Shown here: one piece after another, positions 27,658 to 37,924 of the stretch
Numbering within the stretch: the stretch's first letter is position 1
Layout of the letters: every line of letters starts with the position of its first letter
Source of the DNA: Rhodococcus koreensis
GTDB taxonomy: Bacteria > Actinomycetota > Actinomycetes > Mycobacteriales > Mycobacteriaceae
DNA: 64,000 bases
Assembly (NCBI RefSeq): GCF_900105905.1
Contig: NZ_FNSV01000002.1
Location: 248,001-312,000, forward strand
Direction: 5' to 3'
Position numbers and translations under genes: made by a program
The notes under the pieces: generated by a model
What the model was told of the DNA's origin: nothing
What the model saw: the letters and a program-made list of their open reading frames with translations, nothing else
Databases searched by the model: none

Positions 27658-28833
27658 ATGGATCCGGTCCTCAACCCGTTCAAGCCCGGTGCCGGTCTGC
27701 GCCCGCCCATCCTTGCTGGTCGCGACACCCTGTTCGGGGACTTCGACATCGTCCGCCGGCGGATCACCGAACTGGGCGAGGGGGACCGCAGCTGGATTCT
27801 CACCGGACTGCGCGGGGTCGGCAAGACCGTGTTGATCGGGGAACTCGCGCGCACCGCGATCAACGGGGGCTGGATTGTCGCCAAGCTGGAGGTCCGCAAG
27901 GGTCATTCCATGGCCGAGGAACTCGCCACCACGCTCGCCACCAGCCTGCGGGGCGCGAGGCGGCGATTCGACCCACACAAGCTCACCCAACTGTTGGGCG
28001 TGTTCACCTCGTTCACGGTGTCGCTGAACGTGGGTGTGGTCACCCTCGGTGTCGATATCGACCCGGCTGCCGGGTTCGCCGACACCGGCCGGTTGTCCAC
28101 CGACCTGACCGACCTGTTCGTTGTTCTCGGTGAGACCGTGCGTGAGCTGGGTGTCGGTGCGCTCATCCTGATCGATGAGCTGCAGGAGGCGACTGCCGAG
28201 GAGATGGCGGCGGTCAGCACCGCCATCCATCAGATCAGTCAGACCTCGCCGGTGTTGCCGTTGTTCCTGGTCGGCGCGGGTTTGCCGTCGCTGCCGTCGC
28301 AGTTGGCCACGGCCAACAGTTACGCCGAGCGGCTGTATCAGTTCCGGGCGTTGTCGACCCTGAGCGAGCTGGACTCGCGGGCGGCGCTCGTGCAACCGGT
28401 CATCGAGCGGGACGCTGAATGGGACGAGGCGGCACTGCGGCTGGCGCTGGACGCAGCCAACGGTTACCCCTATTTCCTGCAGGAGGTGGGGAAGGCGGTG
28501 TGGAACAACGCCTTAGGGAGAGTCTTCACCGTGGAGGATGCGCGGGTCGGCACCGACGTCGCGCGAGAGGAAGTCAATGCCGGTCTCTACCAGTCGCGGT
28601 GGGACCGTGCGACACCGGCGCAGAAGGACTTGCTGCGGGCCCTGGCGGAGGAAGGCGAAGGCGATGGTGTCGTCGTCCGGGACCTGGCCAGGGCGATGGG
28701 CAAGCCCAGCGCGTCGGCGCTGTCCGTGCCGCGCGACGAACTGATCAAGAAGGGTCTGGTCTACGCGCCCGAACGCGGCGTCCTCGCCTTCACGGTTCCC
28801 GGCTTCCACCAGTTCATCCGCGACCAAGACTGA
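27658..28833 (+). CDS. P-loop ATPase (archaeal-type AAA/STAND-like)
   Basis: A 391-residue ATPase. Walker A is [14 protein letters not shown] (about 42-55) and Walker B is [10 protein letters not shown] (about 165-174), followed by a sensor region [13 protein letters not shown] and a C-terminal winged-helix domain ([20 protein letters not shown]). This matches stand-alone AAA_16/archaeal ATPase-like proteins. Members of this class are often linked to mobile DNA, toxin or defence loci, but no partner is adjacent here. Two AT-rich repeats precede it. Confidence 0.85.
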   Translation: MDPVLNPFKPGAGLRPPILAGRDTLFGDFDIVRRRITELGEGDRSWILTGLRGVGKTVLIGELARTAINGGWIVAKLEVRKGHSMAEELATTLATSLRGARRRFDPHKLTQLLGVFTSFTVSLNVGVVTLGVDIDPAAGFADTGRLSTDLTDLFVVLGETVRELGVGALILIDELQEATAEEMAAVSTAIHQISQTSPVLPLFLVGAGLPSLPSQLATANSYAERLYQFRALSTLSELDSRAALVQPVIERDAEWDEAALRLALDAANGYPYFLQEVGKAVWNNALGRVFTVEDARVGTDVAREEVNAGLYQSRWDRATPAQKDLLRALAEEGEGDGVVVRDLARAMGKPSASALSVPRDELIKKGLVYAPERGVLAFTVPGFHQFIRDQD

Positions 28834-29136
28834 GCTGATTGCTCGATGCGGCCGCGGCGCGCCGCGGCACGAGGGAATCGTCGCGTCCGTTCCCGCAGCG
28901 TGTAGACCCGCTGGGATGCACACGTCTGACAAGGCCCAGGTACAGACCCGTATGGCAAGACGATCATCGTCATCCGCTTTGTCCGTGACTCATGTCTGGG
29001 TGGCAGCCGGAATCGAGGGTGGTTCGCGCGGGTTGTGGTGCGGTCCTTCATCTCCGGGGACCTCGTCAGCCGGCGACTACGCTCGACTTGGAGCTAGGAT
29101 CGGACGGCGGCCCGTACAGCCGGTTTCGTCAAGCAG

Positions 29137-29388
29137 GTGGTCTCCTCGACGCTCTACCGCCTGGACGGAACGGTCGAAACCACACGTGATCCCGCGGTGT
29201 GGACGCTCGCGCACCGCGGCTACAGCGGCTGCGGTCGCCTCGATGTCGGGGTCTACCGGACGCAGGCCGACGCGCTGCAGGCGGGTGCCACTCTGGTCGC
29301 CGGTCTCGGTTCCCGGGCACTCGGGCTGGTCTTCGACGGCACCGAACAGGCCCGCACCGTCGCGTACCACCGCACCTCGATCGCATAG
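29137..29388 (+). CDS. hypothetical small protein
   Basis: An 83-residue frame from GTG 29137 with protein-like composition ([40 protein letters not shown]). A stop lies 30-40 bases upstream in frame, so the start must be near. A stable hairpin follows 22 bases after its stop, which supports a real transcription unit. No family is recognised. The 300 bases before it hold no clear gene. Confidence 0.45.
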   Translation: MVSSTLYRLDGTVETTRDPAVWTLAHRGYSGCGRLDVGVYRTQADALQAGATLVAGLGSRALGLVFDGTEQARTVAYHRTSIA

Positions 29389-29409
29389 ACCCGGCGTAGG
29401 GCCACGAAT

Positions 29410-29427
29410 TGGGCGGCTTGCCGCCCA
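29410..29427 (+). terminator. hairpin after small hypothetical gene
   Basis: TGGGCGG and CCGCCCA form a 7-bp perfect stem with loop CTTG, 22 bases after the stop at 29388. No T-run. Confidence 0.55.
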
Positions 29428-29459
29428 GTCGGTTCAGGCCCGGGCGTCAACCAGGGTGT

Positions 29460-29968
29460 CGACACAACCCGGTGAATCCGCCCTGGCTCCGGCCGTCAGT
29501 GCGACCGAGTATGCCGTCAACGTGGTGAGGGCCGTCGCCGTGCCATCGACAGCATCGGGGCACGCCGACATGGGAGCCCTCAACGGCCACGGCAACGCAC
29601 GCTCCCTCGCCCGGATCCTCTCGACCATTGCGCTCGGCGGTGAGAGCAAGGGTGTCCGCCTACTCAACAGCGCATCGATCGACATGATCTTCGACGAGCA
29701 GAACAACGACGTCGACCTTGTCCTCGGTGTGCCGTTTCGGCGGGGCATCGGATACGCACTGCCGCGCCTCGGCACCGTGCCGGGCATCCCGGACGGTCGG
29801 ATCTGCTTCTGGGGTGGGTGGGGTGGATCGATGACGGAGATGGACCTCGTCCGCCGAATGACGTTCACCTACATGATGAACAAGATGGGGCCAGGCATCA
29901 TCGTCTACGACTCGTAGTGAGCAGTACCTACGCGCCACGTACGACGCCATCAGCGAGGTAGTCACGGT
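29460..29968 (+). pseudogene. 3' fragment of a beta-lactamase-fold esterase
   Basis: About 150 residues of the C-terminal part of an EstB/class C beta-lactamase-like serine hydrolase: [20 protein letters not shown], then [18 protein letters not shown] (the HTG/KTG-equivalent strand) and [14 protein letters not shown]. The N-terminal SxxK and YxN regions are missing. After a TAG at 29917 the expected end EQYLRATYDAISE continues in another frame. It is truncated at the 5' side and frameshifted at the 3' side. Confidence 0.7.
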
Positions 29969-30275
29969 ATGACGCTGGCGCTGGGACGACTGAAGGAGCG
30001 CTGTGAACGGCATGCACGCTCAATCGAGGACGCCCTCTCCTGCTGCCCGTGAGCTGTTTCCCGAACTGCTCGACGGCCCCAGTTGAACCTCAAGGCGGTC
30101 AGGTTCGGATCCAGTTCGTAAAAGATCTTCATGGACGCAACCCGCGCTTGCCTCAGCAGCACCGATCTTCTGTGCTCGTGTCCCACTCCTGTCGGCTGCG
30201 GCCGGGCCGCCGTGAGCACAGCGTCCGTGACTTTGGTCCCTTGTGAGGTGGTGCAGAGCCTCCGATGCTTGTCGT

Positions 30276-30956
30276 ATGGCAGTCGGACGCAAGATCGTCG
30301 GTGTCGCCGGGACGGCAGCTGTCGTCTACGTAGCCTGGGTACGCCCTCGGCTCGTGCGCTGGGGCGCGACGGATGAGGAAATCGCTGGACCGTATCCCGG
30401 TGCCGATCTGGTTCCCGACGGTGAGAGGGGCGGGGCGATGGCCGTCACGATCGACGCCCCGCCGGATCGGATCTGGCCGTGGCTCGTCCAGCTGGGCGGG
30501 GATCGTGGGGGATGGTACTCCTGGGATCACCTGGACAACGGCGGTCGTCCAAGTGCCCACAGAGTCCACCCCGAGTGGCAGCACATCGCCCTTGGCGACT
30601 ACGTGAAGTACTGGACACGCCGCCACGGCCCGGTGGACGCGTGGGAGGTTGCAGCGCTTGAACCGAATCGGTTCCTGGGACTGCGCGGGTTGAGCGATCT
30701 TCGAGGTCGCAATCTTGATCCCAAGCAGCCACGGCCGTCGGCCTACACGGAAGGACTCTGGGGCTTCCTGTTGAATGAGTTGCCTGGCGGGCGCACACGT
30801 CTGGTGATCGGCGGTTATCAAGTCTTCCGCCCTCGATGGCTTGGACGTTTCGTGTTCTACTGGCTCTTTCCCCCGGTTGTCTGGATCATGCAGGCACGGA
30901 TGTTGGCCGTACTCAAGCGCAACGTCGAACGAGCGGCCCGCGGAAGCACTGGTTAG
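30276..30956 (+). CDS. membrane-anchored SRPBCC-family protein
   Basis: A 226-residue protein with an N-terminal hydrophobic helix (VGVAGTAAVVYVAWVRP), then an SRPBCC (START-like) domain starting AVTIDAPPDRIWPWLVQLGG with GWYSWDHLDNGGRPSA, and a C-terminal hydrophobic segment (GRFVFYWLFPPVVWIM). SRPBCC domains bind hydrophobic ligands. ATG 30276 gives the expected start. It is a single gene; the neighbours are fragments. Confidence 0.8.
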   Translation: MAVGRKIVGVAGTAAVVYVAWVRPRLVRWGATDEEIAGPYPGADLVPDGERGGAMAVTIDAPPDRIWPWLVQLGGDRGGWYSWDHLDNGGRPSAHRVHPEWQHIALGDYVKYWTRRHGPVDAWEVAALEPNRFLGLRGLSDLRGRNLDPKQPRPSAYTEGLWGFLLNELPGGRTRLVIGGYQVFRPRWLGRFVFYWLFPPVVWIMQARMLAVLKRNVERAARGSTG

Positions 30957-31091
30957 CCTCCGGTCCGAACGCATCCCCGGTTCGGAGACGCACGAACGCA
31001 CCGCGGAGCGTGCGCGGTTTCTCTCATCCCAATATAGTTTCCCGACGATGGGGTGTCGGCGTTGCACGAGACCCCGGATCGAGATCCGCCG

Positions 31092-32528
31092 TCACTTCAG
31101 GTCGCGTCGGCGGAAGGCCATCAATCCGACTGTGACCAGCGCGGCCGTGATGACCGCCTCCCAAACCACCGACGTCGGGTCGAATTGTCCACCAGGCAAT
31201 TTCGGAAGGTGACTGAACGACCCCAGGTCGAGGACCCAGGCCGGGAGACCGGCGAGAGAGCCGACCGTGAAGATCAGGATGAACATCACGTAGACGGCCC
31301 ACGCGGTAGGCGTGAAGCGGGGCAGCAGTCCGAACAGCGCAACGGTTACTCCGGCCGATATCCAGATCGCGGGAAGTTGGACCAGCGCGCCGCCGACTGT
31401 CGCGGGGAGCTTGTCCGCGATGTCACCGACGGACGCGCCGTATGTCACTCCGACGGCGATACGGGCGACGACGATGGCGACGGCCGGGCCGAGCATCGCG
31501 AACAGCAGGTGGCTCAGTGCCCACTGGACGCGGCTGACAGCTGCTGCGATTACTGGCTCGCCGCGTTGCGCGGTTTCCTCGTAGTGGAGCCGGAGTGTGG
31601 CGGAAATCGCGTAGGCCGATGCGGCGATCCCGAGCATGGTGAGTGCGAACGCGACGAAGATGTCTTCCACCGTTGCATCGCCGCCTATGCGGACGAGGAA
31701 ATCGTTGATCGTCTGGCTGTCGCCGAGTTGGTTGCCGAGTCCGTTGGGGCGCTACCGAACAACAGTCCGTACAGGAGCAGGGCGACGGTCCACGCGAGCA
31801 GTGTTCCGCGGTGCATCCGCCAGGCCAGACCGACGGGCCCCGAGAGAGTCGGCCCGGCGGTCTCGGCGCCGGATCGTTCGGCGATGAGACCGCCGCCGAT
31901 GTCGCGGCGGCGAAGCAGGGTGTAGGCGGTGGTGATCAACACTGTGGTCGCTGCCACATGCAGAAGGAGTACCCACCAGCGCTCCTCGGCGAAGGGGCGC
32001 AGCTGCAACGACCACCCTGGCGGCGACACCCACGACAGCGTCCCGGAACCGGCATCACCGACGGCGCGGAGTGCAAAGAACACTCCGAGTGTGCCCAACG
32101 CGATGCCGCGGGCCGTTCGCGCCGAGCGGGTCAGCTGCGCGGCGCCGGCGGCGATGCCGGTGAACACGAGACCACTTGCGGCCAGCGCGGCTCCGTAGCC
32201 GACCGAGCCCGCCAGTGGCAGGTCGAATATACGTAACACGGCGCCGAACGCGGTTTCCGTCACGATCGACGCGCCGGTGGCGACGACAATGGCGGCCGTC
32301 AGTGCGGCGTACCGGCCGACCGAGGTCGAATCGATCAGCTCGGCGCGCCCGGATTCCTCTTCGGCCCGGGTGTGCCGGATCACGGTCAGGATCACCGCGA
32401 CGGCGATCACGGTGTACAGCGCCCCGGCTTTCCAGGTCGCCACCACGCCGGGACTGGAGTTGAAAATGGGCCCTTTACATAGCGATTTGGGCGTGGCTGG
32501 CCGCGGTCGCCGCCGCGAACTTTGCCAG
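31092..32528 (-). pseudogene. ABC exporter permease, 3' part, split by IS21 and frameshifted
   Basis: The larger part of a multi-TM ABC-2-like permease of the polyketide-antibiotic/tetronasin exporter type. It starts at the GCCAG duplication (32524-32528), reads KFAAATAASHAQIAMY, shifts one base, then PIFNSSPGVVATWKAGALYT and on through several TM helices to about 31750. Another frameshift leads into the last part (MEDIFVAFALTMLGIAASAY ... AFRRRDLK) ending at 31092. Its 5' part is at 35141-35349. It is inactive as it stands. Confidence 0.85.
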
Positions 32529-32627
32529 TGTCAAGGGACATGGGAGCGTCCCTGTAGGCGGACAGGTGGTGTCCCTATGCGCGGACAGCTGATCTCCCTG
32601 TCGGCGGTCAGCTGATCTCCCGCACCA

Positions 32628-33395
32628 TCAGGTCAGGGGCATCACCCCGCGTCCGGCGGTGGCCTCCTGCAATCGCAGCGAGGTGCCTTCGGTGATCACG
32701 ACATGCGCATGGTGGAGCAGTCGGTCGACCGCGGCGGTCGCGAGCGTTTTCGGCATGATCGTGTCGAACCCGGACGGGTGCAGGTTGCTGGTCACCACGA
32801 CGCTGCGGCGCTCATAGGCGGCATCGACGAGGCGGTAGAACGCCTCGGCGGCGGCCTGACCGGACGGCAGCATGCCGATGTCGTCGACGACGATCAACTC
32901 GGCGCGGGTGATCTTGGTGATGGTCTTGGTGATCGACCCGTCCACCGCCGCCCGCCCGATCGCGGCGGTCAACGTTTCGAGGGTGAACCACGACACCCGC
33001 ATGCCCGCGTCGATCACCGCATGCGCGAGCGCCTCGACGAAATGGGTCTTGCCGGTCCCCGACGGTCCGCTGACCGCCAGGTTCTCGGCGCGCTGCACCC
33101 ACTCCAACGTGCTCAGGGCTTGCTGGGTAGGAGCCGGGATCGATGAATCCTGTTCCCGCCATGAGGAAAACGTCTTGCCGGCGGGAAGCCCGGCGGTTTT
33201 GCGGCGCATCGCCTTCGTTGCCTCGTCCCGGCCGTGGACCTCCTCGTCGAGAAGGACCTTGAGGACCTCGGTCGGATCCCACCGCTGCGCTTTCGCCGTC
33301 GCCAGCACCTCCGGTGCGGCAGCCCGCAGGTAGGGCAGACGCATCCGTTTGAGGACGGCGAGGAGGTCGTCGGGCAATGGCGGTGCGGGGTTCAT
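32628..33395 (-). CDS. istB: IS21 helper ATPase IstB
   Basis: A 255-residue AAA+ ATPase that assembles on target DNA and activates IstA. Walker A is VSGPSGTGKTHFVEALAHA and Walker B is ELIVVDDIGMLP; the sensor region SVVVTSNLHPSGFD follows. ATG 33395 overlaps the IstA stop (ATGA). All motifs are intact. Confidence 0.94.
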   Translation of the reverse strand: MNPAPPLPDDLLAVLKRMRLPYLRAAAPEVLATAKAQRWDPTEVLKVLLDEEVHGRDEATKAMRRKTAGLPAGKTFSSWREQDSSIPAPTQQALSTLEWVQRAENLAVSGPSGTGKTHFVEALAHAVIDAGMRVSWFTLETLTAAIGRAAVDGSITKTITKITRAELIVVDDIGMLPSGQAAAEAFYRLVDAAYERRSVVVTSNLHPSGFDTIMPKTLATAAVDRLLHHAHVVITEGTSLRLQEATAGRGVMPLT

Positions 33396-34963
33396 GAGCT
33401 TGCCTGCGCACTGGTGCTGCCGAATCCGGCCCAGGCGGCGGTGCCGGGTTGGACCGAATGCTCCTCGTCGGCGACGACAACCGCGCCGGCTGTGGTGTCG
33501 GTGTGGTGCGCGACGATCGCCGGCAGGTCCCCCTCGGCGAATCGGCCCGCTTCGGCTGCTCTCGACAGTGCCGAGTCGACGGTCTCGGCGCCGACGAATA
33601 CGGCCAATTCGACTGCGGCGGTCATCTTCGCCCGGATCCGGACCGTGCCGGCCGCCGACGCGGCGACCAACCAGGTGTGCGCCCCGGGTCCGAGGTCGAG
33701 GAACCGGGCTTCGGCCGCGGAACGGGCCTTCGGTCGTGGTGGGCGTGGTGCCCCGTCCGGTTCTTGGGGGTGGCCGGGGTAATGCGCCAGGTCGATGCTC
33801 GGATTGCCGGGTGTCGAAAGACGGTGCCGCGCAATCTCTGTCAAACCACGACGGTCACCGGCCCAGTCCGGGGTCCGCGGCAGGGAGTCGAGGTCGGCAA
33901 CGACGACCAGGTCGGTGCCGGCAGCGCGCACCCACACTTCGGTGCCGACCAACCCCGGTGGCGTCGAATACCGCACCGACCCGAACCGGATCGTCTGATC
34001 GGTGCCGACGCTGCGGGTGGTGCCCAATGCCAGGGTGTGTGGGGCGGTCGGCAGGGTGTGCAGCCGGGCGCGTTCCTCGGCCAGGGCCTCCTCCGGGATG
34101 CGGGCGCTTTCGCGGTGCCGACGGGCATTGACCGTGGCGCAGAACTGCTCGCACGCGGCCTCGAGGTCGGCGAACGAGGCGTAGTCCGGCAGCAGGTTCG
34201 CGTCGGTGGGCACCAGATCGGCTTTGGCGATCTTGACGGTAGCTTCGCTGCCGCCCTTCGATTCGGGGTCGAAGGGCACGCAGGTGTGCACGGCCATGCC
34301 ATAGTGGCGGGCTGTTTCGACGATCTGCGGATGCCGCACCGGGATCCCGGCGACGTGGTCGATGCTGACCGTACGGGGATTGTCGGTCAACGCGTAGGTC
34401 GGCACCCCACCGAAGCGGCGCACCGTGGCATCGAGGCACGCGATCAACGTCGGCAATGTTTGATCCCACACCGGGATCACCACCCGGTAGCGTGACCATG
34501 CCAGCCAGGCGCAGAACAACAGGGTCGAGCGCAGGATCCCACCGGGCCCGGGTACTTTCGGGCCCGCACCCCAGTCGAATTGCATCCACAGTCCGGGTTC
34601 GGTGATCCACGGTCGGTAGGTGCGGCGGTGCCCGGCCCGCCATGCGGCTTTCGCCTCCGCGACGGCGCGTCGGGTGGTGCGTTCGGTGCCGTCGAAGCCG
34701 AGAGCGACGAGGCGCTCGTGGACGATGTCGGCACGAACCTTGCCTTTGCTGCGCTCGACCCATTGCTCGATCTGGGGTAAATGCTCGTCGATGATGCGCG
34801 GTCGCCGCGACGGGCCGGTCACCGGCATCCCGGCGTCACGGGCGGCGACGTAACGTCGGACCGTTTTCGGATCGACCCCGGCCAGCTGCGCCGCGGAGTG
34901 CGCGGTGCCGGTGGTGTCGTAGGCCTCGAGAATTTCCATGATGTCCCTGTCAGACTTCTTCAT
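33392..34963 (-). CDS. istA: IS21 transposase IstA
   Basis: A 523-residue DDE transposase. The N-terminal HTH (TAHSAAQLAGVDPKTVRRYV) binds the terminal repeats; the catalytic core has D in MQFDWGAGPKV, D in YALTDNPRT and E in SKGGSEATVKIAKADL. The C-terminal SRC-like beta domain follows. It is co-transcribed with istB. Complete and probably active. Confidence 0.94.
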   Translation of the reverse strand: MKKSDRDIMEILEAYDTTGTAHSAAQLAGVDPKTVRRYVAARDAGMPVTGPSRRPRIIDEHLPQIEQWVERSKGKVRADIVHERLVALGFDGTERTTRRAVAEAKAAWRAGHRRTYRPWITEPGLWMQFDWGAGPKVPGPGGILRSTLLFCAWLAWSRYRVVIPVWDQTLPTLIACLDATVRRFGGVPTYALTDNPRTVSIDHVAGIPVRHPQIVETARHYGMAVHTCVPFDPESKGGSEATVKIAKADLVPTDANLLPDYASFADLEAACEQFCATVNARRHRESARIPEEALAEERARLHTLPTAPHTLALGTTRSVGTDQTIRFGSVRYSTPPGLVGTEVWVRAAGTDLVVVADLDSLPRTPDWAGDRRGLTEIARHRLSTPGNPSIDLAHYPGHPQEPDGAPRPPRPKARSAAEARFLDLGPGAHTWLVAASAAGTVRIRAKMTAAVELAVFVGAETVDSALSRAAEAGRFAEGDLPAIVAHHTDTTAGAVVVADEEHSVQPGTAAWAGFGSTSAQASS

Positions 34964-35140
34964 GCGTCCCTCCGGTGGGAGTCGCTCGTAGGTGGTCGAA
35001 GACCTCGAGCAAAACCCCGGAGGGGCGTCGGTGTCAGGACCGACACACCGCCGGCCCCTTGTCCATCGACAGGGAGATCAGCTGTCCGTCAGTAGGGACG
35101 AACGTGTCCGTCTACAGGGAGGTTGGCATGTCCGCTAGCA

Positions 35141-35349
35141 GCCAGATCGGCGGCCGTTGGGTAGACCGATTCGATGCTGCCGGCATAGGTGATCGGCATC
35201 AGCACGCCGATGATCAGGGCCCACATCGGAAGCACGTCCCGGTCGCGGCGCAGGCACAGTCGCAGAAGGTGAAGTGTTCCGGTGAAGTCTGCGGTGAGAT
35301 CCGCGCGCGTCCCAGCATTCGCGGAACTGGTCGCGGACGTGGTGATCAT
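35141..35349 (-). pseudogene. ABC exporter permease, 5' part before IS21
   Basis: About 70 residues from ATG 35349: a cytoplasmic N-terminus (LHLLRLCLRRDRDVLPMWAL) and the first TM helix (ALIIGVLMPITYAGS), then YPTAADLA before the IS21 end. The start overlaps the ABC ATPase stop by 4 bases (ATGA). The rest of the gene is at 31092-32523. Confidence 0.85.
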
Positions 35350-36274
35350 GTCCGTTCCTTCACCCTGTTCGCGATCGGTTCGTCCGGGGTGCCGTCCCCC
35401 CGACAATGCCGAAGGAACAACTCCTCCAACGTGGGTGGTGTGCTGACCAGGCTCCGGACGCCCGTGTCCCCGAGTACCCGGATCAGCTGGCCGAGGCCGA
35501 CGCTATCGACCTGACAGCGCAGAGTGCTGCCGTTGATCGTGATGTCCGCGACTCCGGGTATGCGGTGCAGGTCGCCGGATCGCCGAGTAGCTCGGCGGTG
35601 ATCGACGTGTGGCTGAGGTGACGCATCGAGTCGACGGCGCCGCTGTCGACTGTCTTGCCGTCGCGGATGATCGTCACCCGATGGCAGAGCGCCTCGACCT
35701 CGGAGAGAATGTGGCTCGACAGCAGGATGGTGGCGCCGCGCTCGACGGCTTCGCGGGCGCACTCACGGAAAATTTGCTCCATCAACGGGTCCAGGCCGGA
35801 GGTGGGTTCGTCGAGGAGCAGAACCCGGGCGTGTGACGAGCAGAGCCGACACCAGGGCGACCTTCTGCCGGTTCCCCTTGGAGTAGCTGCGCGCCTTCTT
35901 CCGCGGGTCCAGGTCGAACCGTTCGACCAACTCGTCGCGGCGGTGTTCATCGAGCCCGCCGCGCAGTCGTGCCAACAGGTCGATTGTTTCGCCACCGGAC
36001 AGGGACGCCCACAGCGTGACATCGCCCGGCACGTAAGCCACTTCACGGTGCAGCGCGAACCCTCGGACCACGGATCGCGACCGAGCAACCGGGCCTGACC
36101 GGCTGTGGCGCGCAGGATCCCGAGAAGTACGCGGATGGTCGTGGACTTTCCGGAGCCGTTGGGCCCGAGGAAGCCGTGGATCTCGCCGGCGTCGACGGTG
36201 AGGGCCAGGCCGTCCAAGGCGTGAACATGACCGAAGTGCTTGTGCAGGCCGTGCACTTCTATGATGTGTTGCAT
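35346..36274 (-). pseudogene. ABC exporter ATP-binding protein with three frameshifts
   Basis: An ABC ATPase of the drug/polyketide exporter type. Walker A is [18 protein letters not shown], intact from ATG 36274; the frame then shifts near 36070 to [20 protein letters not shown] with [17 protein letters not shown] (signature), shifts back for [19 protein letters not shown] (Walker B, D-loop) and [17 protein letters not shown] (switch His), and shifts again near 35585 for the C-terminal domain. Coupled to the permease gene by ATGA. It must be non-functional unless these are base errors. Confidence 0.88.
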
Positions 36275-36390
36275 GTCCGCCTCCGTCGTGCTCCTCGCAG
36301 GTCTGCAACCACTTCCCTGGCCGGTGCGGCTTTCGGACTTTCGGGCGCCGATCTTCGTCAACTGTCGCTGATCCGTCGGCGGATGTACTA

Positions 36391-36560
36391 GGGCCTTTCG
36401 TCTGCGATCCTTCGCTGCCACACCACACGGGTCAGGCGGAGGTAAATGTAAATGATGGAGGTCCCGAATCCGGGACGCGCGGTACATGTGGTTTCCAGCT
36501 CGCGGAAGCTGGTAGCCGACACCCCGATGCGCGCCTGGAGTAACGATTCACACTGAGACT
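36391..36560. repeat. intergenic block A, related to 38571-38733
   Basis: Shares with block B the exact 16-mer GTCTGCGATCCTTCGC (36400-36415 and 38578-38593), a middle GTGG.TTCC, and an end CTGGAG.A.GATTCACACTGAGACT-like segment with TCACACTGAGACT identical, over 156-161 bases. It is non-coding in this context, between the ABC ATPase and a PNPOx gene. The stretch 36561-36885 holds nothing else clear. Confidence 0.6.
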
Positions 36561-36885
36561 GCTGATGCAGCGAAACCACTTTGCAGACCTGCACCCTGCG
36601 CTCCACTGCGGTGAGCAGTGAATCCCCACGCCGCCCACCACGGTCTCCGCGCGGCACTTGACGAGAGGGCGGCCCCAGTGACGAGGCTGCTCACCGATCT
36701 CGGATCGGGTAACGAGAGGAAACGCCTGGCCCGCTCCCAACACGACTCTCCGGCGCCTCCTACGAAGGTTGCTGGCGCCTCCCATTCCCTTCTTCGCGCT
36801 CGCGGCCGCCTACCTGGCACCGCGGTCGTCACTACAGGGTCGGTCGGAATGGCCCGGCGAAGGAAGCCCGAGGCAGCTCGGGCGG

Positions 36886-37320
36886 TTACCGGTCCGGTCC
36901 GTCGCTGAAGACGAGTCGGCGGCCGGTGATTTCGGTGGGCGTGATCTCGACGTAATTGAACCTGGGGGTGGCCAGCCATGACCGCAACGGCAACTCGTCG
37001 GCTGCGGCGACCTCGTCGAGCTTCTGAAGCCGCCGCGCGGTGCCGTGGACGATGACGCTCCACCCCGATTTCTCGGCTAGCTCGTCCACCTCGAAGGCGA
37101 CGTCCCGGTTGATGGTGAGTTCGACGAGCTTGGTTCCCTCCGCGGTTCGGAAGTACACCTTGCGCTGATGGACGACGTAGTTGACGGGAAAGATGTCGAC
37201 CCGGCCGGTCACGCTCAAGGCGAGCCGCCCCAGCTCTTTCGAGCTGAGCAGTTGCCAGCTCTCCTGCGCGGTCAGCTCGGTGATCGGTTGCCCGGCTGCC
37301 TCATCCGTGCCATTGCCCAT
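36886..37320 (-). CDS. PNPOx-fold flavin-binding protein
   Basis: A 144-residue protein of the pyridoxamine-5'-phosphate-oxidase-like split-barrel family: SWQLLSSKELGRLALSV, VDIFPVNYVVHQRKVYFRTA, GTKLVELTINRDVAFEVDEL and WSVIVHGTARRLQ. Such proteins bind FMN, F420 or heme; DosR-regulon members in mycobacteria (Rv0080 type) belong to this family. The ATG at 37320 gives the family-like N-terminus. Possible weak DosR-like site about 75 bases upstream (37394-37409). Confidence 0.88.
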   Translation of the reverse strand: MGNGTDEAAGQPITELTAQESWQLLSSKELGRLALSVTGRVDIFPVNYVVHQRKVYFRTAEGTKLVELTINRDVAFEVDELAEKSGWSVIVHGTARRLQKLDEVAAADELPLRSWLATPRFNYVEITPTEITGRRLVFSDGPDR

Positions 37321-37495
37321 GTCTGATGATGGCATCCGAATGCCGTCATTGTCAGCACGTTGGGCAAGCTGATGCCTCACTGCCGCCGGCAGTAGGGGCG
37401 CTCGGTGTCGATCTGCGCTTCCCGCTGTACGCGCAGCGGCGCGGGTCTACCCTTCTCCAGAGGAGTCGATTCAGGTGTCGAATCGGGAGTTCATG

Positions 37496-37780
37496 ATGGC
37501 CACAGGTCCGCTCAGGAGGCCTTACCCGACTCGGTATTGCCGCGAGAGTGCCACTCTTCCCCCGATCACCACGACCGACCCAAAGAACCCCGACGAGATG
37601 AATCTCGTCACCGCCTTCGCACCTCGTCATGATCGGCGGACTGATAGCAATGCTGAGCCGAGTCGGCAGTGTCGGGTCTATTTCCTGTCGAGCAGTCCAG
37701 CCAGTTGTTCACGATGCACGGCGCGATCATGCTGCTGGTGTATGCGACACCGGTGGTATTCGGATTCGCCAACTATTCCC
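37496..37780 (+). pseudogene. ctaD: N-terminal fragment of cytochrome c oxidase subunit I
   Basis: Decayed start of a ctaD gene: MATGPLRRPYPTRYC, then ITTTDPKNPDEMNLVTAFA (intact genes have TTDHKTIG), [13 protein letters not shown] in another frame, and [20 protein letters not shown] in a third, followed by PVVFGFANY. After about 37780 the similarity ends. It has several shifts and lacks the heme and copper ligands. It is probably a duplicated fragment left by recombination; the working gene must be elsewhere. Confidence 0.75.
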
Positions 37781-37924
37781 GCAACTCACGGCTGAGTGTC
37801 CGACAGTGGATAGGGCGCTTACCTCCCGCAAAGCCGAACCAGCGACGGGGATTCTCGTGAGGCGGATAGCCGCGATGGAAGATGGACGGCACCAGACTGA
37901 ATGCAACGACAGGAGGCGAAGACG

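Larger units (their letters stand above)
32529..35140 (-). mobile_element. IS21-family insertion sequence
   Basis: A 2612-bp element with ends TG...CA. The two termini match well over about 70 bases, both containing GGACATG, TCCCTGTAG.CGGACA and GGACAGCTGATCTCCCTGTC, the multiple repeats typical of IS21. It is flanked by the 5-bp direct repeat GCCAG (32524-32528 and 35141-35145). It encodes IstA and IstB on the minus strand and interrupts an ABC permease gene. Removing it and one GCCAG restores the permease frame (TAADLAKFAAAT). Confidence 0.95.

Noticed and set aside
37394..37409. CCCTACTG-type site before the first PNPOx gene
   Set aside because: Spacing to the gene fits, but only about 7 of 13 positions match; kept only as a remark in the gene entry.
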